NCBI GenBank assembly: GCA_002296885.1 | Contig: DBIH01000142.1 | Coordinates: 1 to 21,502 of the forward strand | Direction: 5' to 3' | DNA from: Flavobacterium sp. UBA807 | GTDB lineage: Bacteria > Bacteroidota > Bacteroidia > Flavobacteriales > Flavobacteriaceae | Length of the DNA stretch: 21,502 bases | Shown: positions 13,132 through 20,930 of the stretch, piece after piece | Position numbering within the stretch: position 1 is the stretch's first letter | How the letters are laid out: the number at the start of each line of letters is the position of its first letter | The notes under the pieces: generated by a model | Database searches by the model: none | The model's input: only the letters and a program-made list of their open reading frames with translations | What the model was told of the DNA's origin: nothing | Position numbers and translations under genes: made by a program

Positions 13132-15159
13132 ATGAAAATCTTAACAGAAAAATTTAATACCAAACACAATACGGCACCTTTCAGCCAAATCAAATTAGAA
13201 GATTACCAACCGGCTTTCGAGGAGAACATTGCCAAAGCAAGAGCAGAAATCGATGCCATTACCAACAATCCCGAAGCACCGACTTTTCAAAACACCATCG
13301 AAGCTTTGGATTATTCAGGCGAAGCTTTAGACAGGTTGTCGTCAATCTTCTTTAATTTGAATTCGGCTGAAACCAGCGACGAAATGCAGAAAATCGCACA
13401 GGCTGTTTCTCCGTTACTAACCGCTTTCAGTAATGATATTGCCTTAAACGAAGATTTGTTCAAACGCGTAAAAGCAGTTTATGAACAAAGAAGCAATCTG
13501 AACTTATCGCCTGAACAGGCAACTTTATTAGACAAAAAATTCAAAAGTTTTTCAAGAAACGGAGCCTTGCTTTCCGAAGATAAAAAAACGCGTTTACGTG
13601 AAATCGATACCGAATTAGCCAAACTAAAACTGACTTACGGCGAAAATGTTTTAGCAGAAACCAATAACTATCATCTGCACATTACCAATCACAACGATTT
13701 AAAAGGTTTGCCCGAAGGAACTATTGAAGCAGCAGCAAGTTTGGCAAAATCAAAAAATTTGGAAGGTTGGGTTTTTACTTTGGATTATCCAAGTTATATT
13801 CCGTTTGTAACGTATGTCGACAACCGCGAATTGCGAAAAGAACTGGCGATTGCCAATGGTAAAAAAGCATTTCAGAATAACGAATTCAACAACGAAGAAA
13901 TCACTTTAAAGATTGCCAAACTTCGATTTGAACGCGCCAATTTATTAGGTTATAAAACGCATTCTGATTTTGTTCTCGAAGAAAGAATGGCACAAACTCC
14001 CGAAAAAGTAAAGTCGTTTCTAAATGATTTATTAGCCAAAGCAAAACCTGCTGCCGAAAAAGAATTTGCACAGTTAACCACTTTCGCAAAAGAACTGGAC
14101 GGAATCGATGAACTCGAAAAATGGGACGGTGCTTACTATTCGGAAAAGCTAAAACAGAAACTTTTCGATTTTGACGACGAAAAACTAAAGCCTTATTTTA
14201 AACTCGAAAATATTCTAAATGGCGCATTTACCGTTGCCGAAAAATTATTCGGAATCACCTTCAAAGAAGTTTTTGATATTGATAAATATCATGACGATGT
14301 TCAGACTTTTGAAGTGCTGGATTTTCAAAATCAATTGGTTGCCATTTTCTATGCTGATTTTTTCCCAAGAAAAGGAAAACGCAACGGTGCGTGGATGACA
14401 TCGTTCAAACCGCAATACATTAAAGATGGTATTAACGAAAGACCGCATGTTTCTATCGTCTGTAACTTTACGCCGCCAACCGAAAGCAAACCATCGCTAT
14501 TAACTTTTAATGAAGTGACAACTTTATTCCACGAATTTGGCCACGCCTTACACGGAATGTTAGCTAACACTACTTATCCGAGTTTATCGGGAACTTCTGT
14601 ATATTGGGATTTTGTGGAACTGCCAAGCCAGGTTATGGAAAACTGGTGCTACGAGCCCGAAGCTTTAGCCATATTTGCCAAACATTATAAAACCGGAGAA
14701 ATCATTCCACAGGAATTTGTCAATAAAATAAAGGAAAGTGCGAGCTTTCTGGAAGGCATGGCAACGCTTCGCCAATTGAGTTTCGGAATTTTAGATATGG
14801 CTTTCCACAGCAATAATCCAAACAATATTACCAATATAAAAGCATTTGAAAAAGCTGCATTTGAAGGAACCACACAGTATCCTGATGTGGAAGAAAACTG
14901 TATGAGCGTTTCTTTTTCGCATATCTTCCAGGGCGGTTATTCTTCGGGATATTACAGCTATAAATGGGCAGAGGTTTTGGATGCCGATGCATTTGCGTAC
15001 TTTCAGGAAAAAGGAATTTTCAACAAGGAAGTCGCAACGAAGTTCAAGGATAACGTTTTATCAAAAGGCGGAACCGAATTACCGATGGAATTATACAAAC
15101 GCTTCCGCGGGCAGGAGCCAAAACCTGAGGCTTTGCTAAAAAGAGCAGGATTAATTTAG
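13132..15159 (+). CDS. dcp: M3 family metallopeptidase (peptidyl-dipeptidase Dcp / oligopeptidase A type)
   Basis: Zinc oligopeptidase of 675 residues, near the usual length (about 680) for Dcp and OpdA. There is no signal peptide, so it is probably cytosolic and degrades short peptides. The N-terminal helical part starts FNTKHNTAPFSQIKLEDY. The catalytic motif is HEFGH at residues 467-471 (LFHEFGHALHGML), with the third zinc ligand Glu496 in DFVELPSQVMENW. The C-terminal substrate-binding region has FSHIFQGGYSSGYYSYKWAEVLDADAF in family form. Dcp and OpdA are hard to separate by eye, so the symbol is tentative. ATG at 13132. It is followed after 12 bases by a membrane protein gene, suggesting one transcript. 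Confidence 0.92.
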   Translation: MKILTEKFNTKHNTAPFSQIKLEDYQPAFEENIAKARAEIDAITNNPEAPTFQNTIEALDYSGEALDRLSSIFFNLNSAETSDEMQKIAQAVSPLLTAFSNDIALNEDLFKRVKAVYEQRSNLNLSPEQATLLDKKFKSFSRNGALLSEDKKTRLREIDTELAKLKLTYGENVLAETNNYHLHITNHNDLKGLPEGTIEAAASLAKSKNLEGWVFTLDYPSYIPFVTYVDNRELRKELAIANGKKAFQNNEFNNEEITLKIAKLRFERANLLGYKTHSDFVLEERMAQTPEKVKSFLNDLLAKAKPAAEKEFAQLTTFAKELDGIDELEKWDGAYYSEKLKQKLFDFDDEKLKPYFKLENILNGAFTVAEKLFGITFKEVFDIDKYHDDVQTFEVLDFQNQLVAIFYADFFPRKGKRNGAWMTSFKPQYIKDGINERPHVSIVCNFTPPTESKPSLLTFNEVTTLFHEFGHALHGMLANTTYPSLSGTSVYWDFVELPSQVMENWCYEPEALAIFAKHYKTGEIIPQEFVNKIKESASFLEGMATLRQLSFGILDMAFHSNNPNNITNIKAFEKAAFEGTTQYPDVEENCMSVSFSHIFQGGYSSGYYSYKWAEVLDADAFAYFQEKGIFNKEVATKFKDNVLSKGGTELPMELYKRFRGQEPKPEALLKRAGLI

Positions 15160-15171
15160 ATTATTAAAATT

Positions 15172-15615
15172 ATGACAACATTTATCATTCCTAACTGGCT
15201 TATCATTCTAAGTGGATGTGGCCAAATATTTACTGCGCTGATATATCCTTATATACGTCATCAGGTTTTTGATTGGTACAATGATGTCAAACAACTAAAG
15301 CCACTAAATCAGGAGATTTGTAAAACCTATGGAAGATATATCCAGGGACTGAATTTCTCTTTCGGATTGATTGCAATTTTGTTTACCAATGAACTTAAAG
15401 AACAATCGGCTTTGGCGGTTGCCTTAACCGGTTTGATTGCTGCCTATTGGGTTGGAAAAGTTGCCACTCAGATTGCGTATTACCCAATGTATCAGATTCC
15501 GCAGCGGAAACTTTTTAAATTTGGAAGTTATGGTATGAATACTTTATTTGTGCTGTTTGCATTTGTCAATACAGTTCTTTTCATTCATAACTTAATTGGG
15601 CATTATAAACTATAA
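15172..15615 (+). CDS. Small integral membrane protein, unknown function
   Basis: I do not recognise the family. The 147-residue product has four likely membrane segments: about residues 7-27 (NWLIILSGCGQIFTALIYP), 55-73, 80-100 and 120-142 (NTLFVLFAFVNTVLFIHNL). A polar loop (DWYNDVKQLKPLNQEICKTYG) lies between the first two. There is no catalytic motif. It lies 12 bases after dcp and one base before the next start, so it sits in the middle of a dcp operon and its translation is likely coupled to its neighbour. Confidence 0.8.
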   Translation: MTTFIIPNWLIILSGCGQIFTALIYPYIRHQVFDWYNDVKQLKPLNQEICKTYGRYIQGLNFSFGLIAILFTNELKEQSALAVALTGLIAAYWVGKVATQIAYYPMYQIPQRKLFKFGSYGMNTLFVLFAFVNTVLFIHNLIGHYKL

Positions 15616-15616
15616 G

Positions 15617-16075
15617 ATGACAACCATCAATCTTACCACAAAAATTAATGCTCCTTTGCAAACCGTTTTTGACCTGAACAGAAACATTGACATTCACAAA
15701 TTATCCATTTCAAAATCGAAAGAAACAGCTATTGATGGCATTACTACGGGCTTGATCAATATAGATGAAACAGTAACATGGCGCGGCAAGCATTTTGGAA
15801 TTTACCTCACACACAAAAGCCTGATTACAGAAATGGAAATTCCAAATTATTTTGTTGATGAGATGACTGAAGGTTGTTTCAAAAGCTTTAAACATCAGCA
15901 TATTTTTACAGAAGAAAATGGGATTATCATCATGAAAGATGAAATTCAATATGAAACGCCATTTGGAATTTTCGGAAAACTATTCGACAAATTAATCCTG
16001 AAAAATTACCTAACCAATTTAATTAAGGAACGAAATGATTTTGTCAAAAATCTAGCAGAAGAAAACAAAAGCTAA
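15617..16075 (+). CDS. SRPBCC (START-like) family protein
   Basis: The 152-residue product begins TTINLTTKINAPLQTVFDLNRNIDIH, the typical opening of the SRPBCC helix-grip fold: beta strand, then a helix over a hydrophobic ligand cavity. It has strands such as VTWRGKHFGIYLTHKSLI and a long C-terminal helix (FDKLILKNYLTNLIKERNDF). These proteins bind lipids or other hydrophobic ligands, and nothing identifies the ligand here. The ATG at 15617 is chosen because it follows the previous stop by one base and starts at the conserved strand; a slightly longer frame begins inside the previous gene. The stop TAA (16073-16075) interlocks with the stop of the convergent gene. Confidence 0.82.
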   Translation: MTTINLTTKINAPLQTVFDLNRNIDIHKLSISKSKETAIDGITTGLINIDETVTWRGKHFGIYLTHKSLITEMEIPNYFVDEMTEGCFKSFKHQHIFTEENGIIIMKDEIQYETPFGIFGKLFDKLILKNYLTNLIKERNDFVKNLAEENKS

Positions 16076-16494
16076 TCCTCCCCATTTATCCTAATGACTT
16101 TAATCACCAAAGTGTAATACACAAAGACACTAAACGTAATGATCAGGAAATGAGTGATAGTCATCCAAAAGCTCTTATAAACGAATAAGCGATAAATAAA
16201 AGTTGTCAGAAAACCACTAAAAATAAGCATGAAATTCTGGAACCAAACGACTATGCTCTTACTGATGCAAAAAGCAATTAAAATTATAAATATCAAGTAG
16301 CGATTCACAACCCCTGAAAAAATCAGAGCTACGATAGAATATCCAAAATAGACCCATCCATTGGTATTCAAAAAATAAGGCAAAATACCAAATAGGCAGA
16401 TTGTCCAGGCTAACGCCAATAATGTGAATGTAAGCACAGTAAAACTAAATCCAAAAAACGAAATTTCCCTATTCATAAATTTATGTATTTGCAT
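16072..16494 (-). CDS. Small membrane protein downstream of the UbiA-like gene
   Basis: I do not recognise the family. The 140-residue product is strongly hydrophobic, with about four membrane segments: residues 13-40 (FFGFSFTVLTFTLLALAWTI), 45-62, 66-98 and 112-134. A conserved-looking loop (YRLFVYKSFWMTITHFLI) may include a GtrA-like arrangement, but I cannot confirm that. The ATG at 16494 overlaps the end of the upstream gene by 14 bases; a second ATG at 16476 would leave a four-base gap and is equally plausible. It is co-directional with the UbiA-like gene and probably co-transcribed. Its TAG stop overlaps the convergent SRPBCC gene. Confidence 0.72.
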   Translation of the reverse strand: MQIHKFMNREISFFGFSFTVLTFTLLALAWTICLFGILPYFLNTNGWVYFGYSIVALIFSGVVNRYLIFIILIAFCISKSIVVWFQNFMLIFSGFLTTFIYRLFVYKSFWMTITHFLIITFSVFVYYTLVIKVIRINGED

Positions 16495-17305
16495 CCAATA
16501 GGATAACTAATCCCAACCAAAAAATCGGAATGCTTTCCACCCAAAATGAGCTATAGTATTTTGATCTCCTTTCGTGGGCAAATAGTAAAAAAAGTAACAC
16601 TATAAAAGCCACACCCAGCCTTATAAGCAAAGTAAAAAAAAGAAAGCTGGTCTGAAAAAATCCCAAAAGAATAAAGACAAGCAATAAAACGCCACCTACA
16701 ATCTTGGTTTGTTCTACCCCTATTTGCTGAGGAACAGTTCTAAGATTGGGGTCGTCAACCCGTAAATCTATTATTTCAAAAATAAGTATCAGCACGAAAA
16801 TCAAAATGTAACGCTGGATGGCTATTACAAAAAAATCCGGCGTCAATGCAATTCCGGCATTGATAATTGGCAAAAACAATGTTATACCAACCCAACAAAA
16901 TGCGACAATATAAATCTTGACACCTGCCCAGTTTCTGGCATTCTTCCGATTAGGAAAAAAAGGCAAAGTATAAAGCATCGTTAGAATCAAAAAAGCGACG
17001 GCTATTATTTTTGTAATTCGCTCCAATTGGAAAAAGAAAAACACAGCAGCTAAAAAAGAGAAGAAGCTCAGCACTGCAATCAGCTTTAATTCGGTTCGCA
17101 TTTCCAGCTTCTTTCTTCTTGCCAAAGCATCATACTTCACAAAATTATAAGCAACGATTGTCCCGAAAAAAGCAAATAATGCTGATGATTTTACATCATT
17201 TATTCCAAACAAATAACCTGTCATAATAACCATGGCAAAAACTGACAGTGCTACATGGATGCTGCTGTTGATGTAAAAGTCGATAAGCTTCATTAAATAA
17301 CGCAT
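16481..17305 (-). CDS. UbiA-superfamily prenyltransferase-like membrane protein
   Basis: The 274-residue product has seven to nine membrane segments. It shows a degenerate version of the two UbiA metal/diphosphate motifs: N54-x4-D59 in YNFVKYDALARRK, and FEIIDLRVDDPNLRTVPQQIG (D180, D184, D185), which resembles the second-motif segment EIRDxxGDxxxGxxTLP. It is therefore probably a prenyl or related lipid-tail transferase. The first motif has lost one of the usual aspartates, so activity is uncertain. Known UbiA roles (menaquinone, heme O and other lipids) cannot be chosen from context. ATG at 17305 gives MRYLMK; a second ATG at 17293 gives MKLIDFY and fits better if the -7 element at 17310-17317 is real, because the first ATG would be almost leaderless. 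Confidence 0.8.
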   Translation of the reverse strand: MRYLMKLIDFYINSSIHVALSVFAMVIMTGYLFGINDVKSSALFAFFGTIVAYNFVKYDALARRKKLEMRTELKLIAVLSFFSFLAAVFFFFQLERITKIIAVAFLILTMLYTLPFFPNRKNARNWAGVKIYIVAFCWVGITLFLPIINAGIALTPDFFVIAIQRYILIFVLILIFEIIDLRVDDPNLRTVPQQIGVEQTKIVGGVLLLVFILLGFFQTSFLFFTLLIRLGVAFIVLLFLLFAHERRSKYYSSFWVESIPIFWLGLVILLDANT

Positions 17306-17309
17306 ATTT

Positions 17310-17317
17310 CAAAAATA
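17310..17317 (-). promoter_or_regulatory. Candidate -7 element for the UbiA-like gene
   Basis: TATTTTTG on the minus strand matches TAnnTTTG. A TTG lies 16 bases upstream on the same strand, slightly short of the usual spacing. It is so close to the ATG at 17305 that it favours the downstream ATG at 17293. Confidence 0.4.
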
Positions 17318-17339
17318 CACAAACTGTTAATAACAACAC

Positions 17340-17387
17340 TTTTTAGTTAAAAAAAACTCTAAATTTGATAGTCTTTTAACCTAAAAA
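17340..17387. repeat. Inverted repeat in the divergent UbiA-like/gcvP intergenic region
   Basis: TTTTTAGTTAAAA (17340-17352) and TTTTAACCTAAAAA (17374-17387) are inverted copies differing by one inserted base, separated by 21 bases. They lie upstream of both genes and could be an operator, but the AT richness makes chance plausible. Confidence 0.35.
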
Positions 17388-17402
17388 TTAGACATTAATA
17401 AT

Positions 17403-17410
17403 TACTTTTG
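17403..17410 (+). promoter_or_regulatory. -7 promoter element for gcvP
   Basis: TACTTTTG matches TAnnTTTG exactly, 49 bases before the gcvP ATG. The -33 region lacks a clear TTG at the standard distance. The leader is too short for a glycine riboswitch. Confidence 0.5.
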
Positions 17411-17458
17411 TTTGCGCAAAAAAAGCACAACTAAAACACTTTTAGAACTTAGAATTTA

Positions 17459-20302
17459 ATGAGAACAGACGCATTTGCATTACGCCACATAGGTCCACGT
17501 GAGAACGACCTTAACCATATGTTCAAAACCATAGGAGTTGAAAACTTTGAGCAACTGATTTACGAAACCATTCCGGACGATATCCGCCTGAAAACAAACC
17601 TGAATCTGGATGCTCCAATGACTGAATATGAATATTCTCAACATATACACGAATTAGGCAAAAAAAATAAGGTCTTTAAATCGTATATCGGTTTGGGTTA
17701 CCATCCAACAATTGTTCCAGCGGTGATTCAGCGAAATATTTTTGAAAATCCGGGTTGGTATACTGCTTACACTCCGTATCAGGCTGAAATCGCTCAGGGA
17801 AGACTAGAAGCAATTTTGAATTTCCAGACGACAGTTATTGAGCTAACCGGAATGGAAATCGCAAATGCTTCTTTATTAGATGAAGGAACTTCAGCTGCCG
17901 AGGCAATGGCATTGTTGTTTGACGTTCGTTCACGCGACCAAAAGAAAAATAATGTAAACAAGTTCTTCGTTTCGGAAGAAGTGCTGCCACAAACCATATC
18001 GGTTTTGCAGACACGTTCTACGCCAATTGGTGTGGAATTGGTAATTGGCAATCATGAAAGCTTCGATTTTTCTTCCGATTTCTTTGGAGCAATTTTACAA
18101 TATCCGGGCAAATACGGTCAGGTAAATGACTATTCCGGATTTATTGCAAAAGCAAAAGCAAACGAAATAAAAGTAGCAGTTGCTGCTGATATTCTGTCTT
18201 TAGCCAAACTAACTCCTCCGGGAGAAATGGGTGCCGATGTTGTTGTTGGAACCACGCAGCGTTTTGGAGTTCCAATGGGCTATGGTGGACCGCATGCTGC
18301 ATTTTTTGCTACGAAAGAAGAATACAAACGTTCGATGCCGGGAAGAATTATCGGCGTGACAATTGACACCAATGGGAACCGTGCTTTGCGTATGGCATTG
18401 CAAACCCGTGAGCAGCATATCAAACGCGAAAAAGCAACTTCCAATATTTGTACGGCTCAGGTTTTATTAGCTGTTATGGCCGGAATGTATGCTGTTTATC
18501 ACGGACCGAAAGGATTGCGGTATATTGCCAATAAAGTACATTCATCAGCGGTTACTTTAGCAGATGCTTTAAACAAACTTGGGGTTTATCAGACCAATAC
18601 TGCTTTCTTTGATACCATTGCGGTAAAAGCCGATGCTAAAAAAGTAAAGGCAATTGCCGAGAAAAACGAAGTCAACTTCTATTATATTGATGCCGACACG
18701 ATTTCTATTTCATTAAACGAAACCACTTCGATTACTGATATCAATCAAATTATAGCCATTTTTGCGGAAGCTTTAGGCAAAGAAAAGTTTACAGTAAAGA
18801 ACTTGTCAACATCGGACAACTTTGTTGCTGCTCTGGAAAGAAAATCGGCTTTCCTTATGCACGATGTTTTCAACAATCATCATTCTGAATCGCAGCTGAT
18901 GCGTTATATCAAAAAATTAGAGCGCAAGGATTTATCATTAAATCACTCGATGATTTCGCTGGGTTCGTGTACCATGAAATTAAATGCTGCCGCCGAAATG
19001 CTACCGTTATCGATGGCAAACTGGAACAGCATCCATCCATTTGCTCCGATCGAGCAGGTTGAAGGTTATACAACTATGCTTAAAAAACTCGAGCAGCAGT
19101 TGAATGTTGTTACCGGTTTTCAGGGAACAACATTACAACCTAATTCGGGTGCACAAGGAGAATATGCAGGTTTGATGGCAATCCGCGCCTATCATTTATC
19201 ACGTGGTGATGAACACCGAAATGTATGTTTGATTCCGGCTTCGGCACACGGAACCAATCCGGCTTCGGCGGCAATGGCAGGAATGCACATCATCGTTACC
19301 AAAACAATGGAAAACGGAAACATCGATGTGGAAGATTTGAGAGCAAAAGCAATCGAGCACAAAGATGATTTGTCCTGCCTTATGGTAACTTATCCTTCTA
19401 CACACGGAGTTTTTGAAAGTGCTATTTGTGAAATTACTAAAATCATACACGACAACGGTGGTTTAGTTTATATGGATGGTGCCAATATGAACGCGCAAGT
19501 TGGATTGACTAATCCCGCAACGATTGGCGCTGATGTTTGCCACTTAAACTTACACAAAACTTTTGCAATTCCTCATGGTGGCGGTGGTCCAGGTGTTGGG
19601 CCAATTTGTGTAAATGATAAATTGGTTCCGTTTTTACCAACAAATCCTGTGATTCCGGTTGGTGGTGATAAAGCAATTACTGCTGTTTCATCGGCACCAT
19701 ATGGCTCGGCTCTGGTTTGCCTGATTTCTTATGGTTACATCACGATGCTTGGCGCCGAAGGTTTAAAAGCTTCTACAGAACATGCCATCCTGAATGCAAA
19801 CTATATGAAGACAAGGCTCGAAAGCCATTATCCTATTTTATATACCGGAGAATGTGGTCGCGCGGCTCATGAGATGATTTTAGACTGCCGTTCATTTGAA
19901 GAAAACGGAATAAAGGTTACTGATATTGCGAAGCGTCTTATGGATTATGGCTTCCACGCACCAACCGTTTCGTTCCCTGTTGCAGGAACCCTGATGGTAG
20001 AACCAACAGAGTCAGAAGACTTAGCAGAATTAGACCGTTTTTGTGATGCGATGATTTCTATCAGAAAAGAAATTGCAGCCGCTTCAAAAGACGACGAGAA
20101 CAACGTTTTAAGGAATGCTCCGCATACTTTGGCAATGTTAACTACCGATAGCTGGGACTTCCCATACACGCGCGAACAGGCAGCTTATCCGTTAGACTAT
20201 ATTCATGAAAACAAATTCTGGCCAAGCGTTCGTCGTGTTGATGAAGCTTATGGCGACAGAAATTTGGTTTGCTCCTGTGCTCCTATTGAAGCTTATATGT
20301 AA
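17459..20302 (+). CDS. gcvP: Glycine dehydrogenase (decarboxylating), P protein of the glycine cleavage system
   Basis: PLP enzyme that decarboxylates glycine and passes the aminomethyl group to the lipoyl arm of GcvH. The 947-residue product is the fused single-chain form, with both the GcvPA-like and GcvPB-like halves present. It begins FALRHIGPRENDLNHMF. The N-terminal half has YTAYTPYQAEIAQGRLEA and LDEGTSAAEAM. The C-terminal half has ISLGSCTMKLNAAAEM, PNSGAQGEYAGLMAIR and the PLP lysine K700 in HLNLHKTFAIPHGGGGPG. The ATG at 17459 gives the expected N-terminus. The other cleavage genes (gcvT, gcvH) are not in the window, so the system is dispersed. A -7 element precedes it and a strong terminator follows. 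Confidence 0.98.
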   Translation: MRTDAFALRHIGPRENDLNHMFKTIGVENFEQLIYETIPDDIRLKTNLNLDAPMTEYEYSQHIHELGKKNKVFKSYIGLGYHPTIVPAVIQRNIFENPGWYTAYTPYQAEIAQGRLEAILNFQTTVIELTGMEIANASLLDEGTSAAEAMALLFDVRSRDQKKNNVNKFFVSEEVLPQTISVLQTRSTPIGVELVIGNHESFDFSSDFFGAILQYPGKYGQVNDYSGFIAKAKANEIKVAVAADILSLAKLTPPGEMGADVVVGTTQRFGVPMGYGGPHAAFFATKEEYKRSMPGRIIGVTIDTNGNRALRMALQTREQHIKREKATSNICTAQVLLAVMAGMYAVYHGPKGLRYIANKVHSSAVTLADALNKLGVYQTNTAFFDTIAVKADAKKVKAIAEKNEVNFYYIDADTISISLNETTSITDINQIIAIFAEALGKEKFTVKNLSTSDNFVAALERKSAFLMHDVFNNHHSESQLMRYIKKLERKDLSLNHSMISLGSCTMKLNAAAEMLPLSMANWNSIHPFAPIEQVEGYTTMLKKLEQQLNVVTGFQGTTLQPNSGAQGEYAGLMAIRAYHLSRGDEHRNVCLIPASAHGTNPASAAMAGMHIIVTKTMENGNIDVEDLRAKAIEHKDDLSCLMVTYPSTHGVFESAICEITKIIHDNGGLVYMDGANMNAQVGLTNPATIGADVCHLNLHKTFAIPHGGGGPGVGPICVNDKLVPFLPTNPVIPVGGDKAITAVSSAPYGSALVCLISYGYITMLGAEGLKASTEHAILNANYMKTRLESHYPILYTGECGRAAHEMILDCRSFEENGIKVTDIAKRLMDYGFHAPTVSFPVAGTLMVEPTESEDLAELDRFCDAMISIRKEIAAASKDDENNVLRNAPHTLAMLTTDSWDFPYTREQAAYPLDYIHENKFWPSVRRVDEAYGDRNLVCSCAPIEAYM

Positions 20303-20324
20303 ATATAACATGAAGCAAAAAGTC

Positions 20325-20367
20325 AAAAGTAAGGTTCCAGGTTTCATAATTTGGAACCTTTGCTTTT
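20325..20367 (+). terminator. Rho-independent terminator after gcvP
   Basis: AAGGTTCCA (20331-20339) and TGGAACCTT (20352-20360) form a perfect 9-pair stem with a 12-base loop. It is extended by AAAAG and CTTTT after a small bulge. The 3' side ends in the T-run TGCTTTT. Confidence 0.75.
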
Positions 20368-20406
20368 AAAATGATTTGAATCATAAAATTTATTATTCGT
20401 AGTGTC

Positions 20407-20426
20407 TACATTTGTACAAAACAAAT
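20407..20426 (+). promoter_or_regulatory. -7 element overlapping a palindrome before the truncated hemoglobin gene
   Basis: TACATTTG (20407-20414) matches TAnnTTTG. It overlaps the perfect palindrome TTTGTACAAA (20411-20420), and ATTTGT (20410-20415) is repeated in inverted form as ACAAAT (20421-20426). The sequence ends four bases before the ATG at 20431, so it covers the probable transcription start and could be a repressor operator. Confidence 0.5.
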
Positions 20427-20430
20427 CAAA

Positions 20431-20808
20431 ATGCACGACATTCAAAATCAGGACGACTTGTACTTACTAGTAGATGAATTCTACAAAAAACTGCTTGCCG
20501 ATTCATCCATTAGTTACATTTTTACAGATGTAGTAAAGATAAAGATTGAAGAGCACTTACCTATTCTGGTTACGTTTTGGTCTCAGGCCATTTTGGGGAC
20601 GGGCGGTTATGTTAGAAACCTGACTCAAATTCATTTAGATGTTAATGCTAAAGAATACTTGACTCCGGAGCTATTTAAAATCTGGCTTGACCATTTTTAC
20701 AAAACGGTTGACGAAAACTTTAAAGGTGAAAAAGCTGAACAGATAAAAACTCAGGCGTTGAGCATTGCCACAATCATGCAGATTAAGATTGCACAACAAA
20801 ACAACTGA
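20431..20808 (+). CDS. Group III truncated hemoglobin
   Basis: Small cytosolic heme protein of 125 residues with the 2-over-2 truncated globin fold, group III (the class of Campylobacter jejuni Ctb). Positions that fit Ctb are Tyr18 (B10, in EFYKKLL), His42 (E7, in EEHLPILVTFW), the proximal His68 (F8, in LTQIHLDV) and Trp85 (G8, in FKIWLDHFY). The C-terminal helix carries the usual KAEQIKTQALSIATIMQ. Group III globins are linked to NO or oxygen handling, but no nitrosative-stress gene is adjacent. It stands alone between the gcvP terminator and the next gene's promoter, with a palindrome at its own promoter. ATG at 20431 is the only sensible start. Confidence 0.92.
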   Translation: MHDIQNQDDLYLLVDEFYKKLLADSSISYIFTDVVKIKIEEHLPILVTFWSQAILGTGGYVRNLTQIHLDVNAKEYLTPELFKIWLDHFYKTVDENFKGEKAEQIKTQALSIATIMQIKIAQQNN

Positions 20809-20841
20809 AAAATGTGATTTTAATAATTTAATCTTATTATA

Positions 20842-20871
20842 TTGAACTTATTCGCAATTCAGTTACATTTC
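20842..20871 (+). promoter_or_regulatory. Promoter for the ketoacyl-ACP synthase III gene
   Basis: TTG at 20842-20844 and TACATTTC at 20864-20871 are separated by exactly 19 bases, the standard Bacteroidota spacing; only the last base departs from TAnnTTTG. The leader to the ATG at 20931 is about 55 bases. Confidence 0.5.
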
Positions 20872-20930
20872 TCTACAATTTAGAAACAGGTGAAGGCATT
20901 TATTTCTAATTTAGTTAAAATTTCGAAAAA

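Noticed and set aside
17306..17458. Glycine riboswitch upstream of gcvP
   Set aside because: Only 49 bases lie between the -7 element and the ATG, and no paired GG-rich aptamer pattern is visible.
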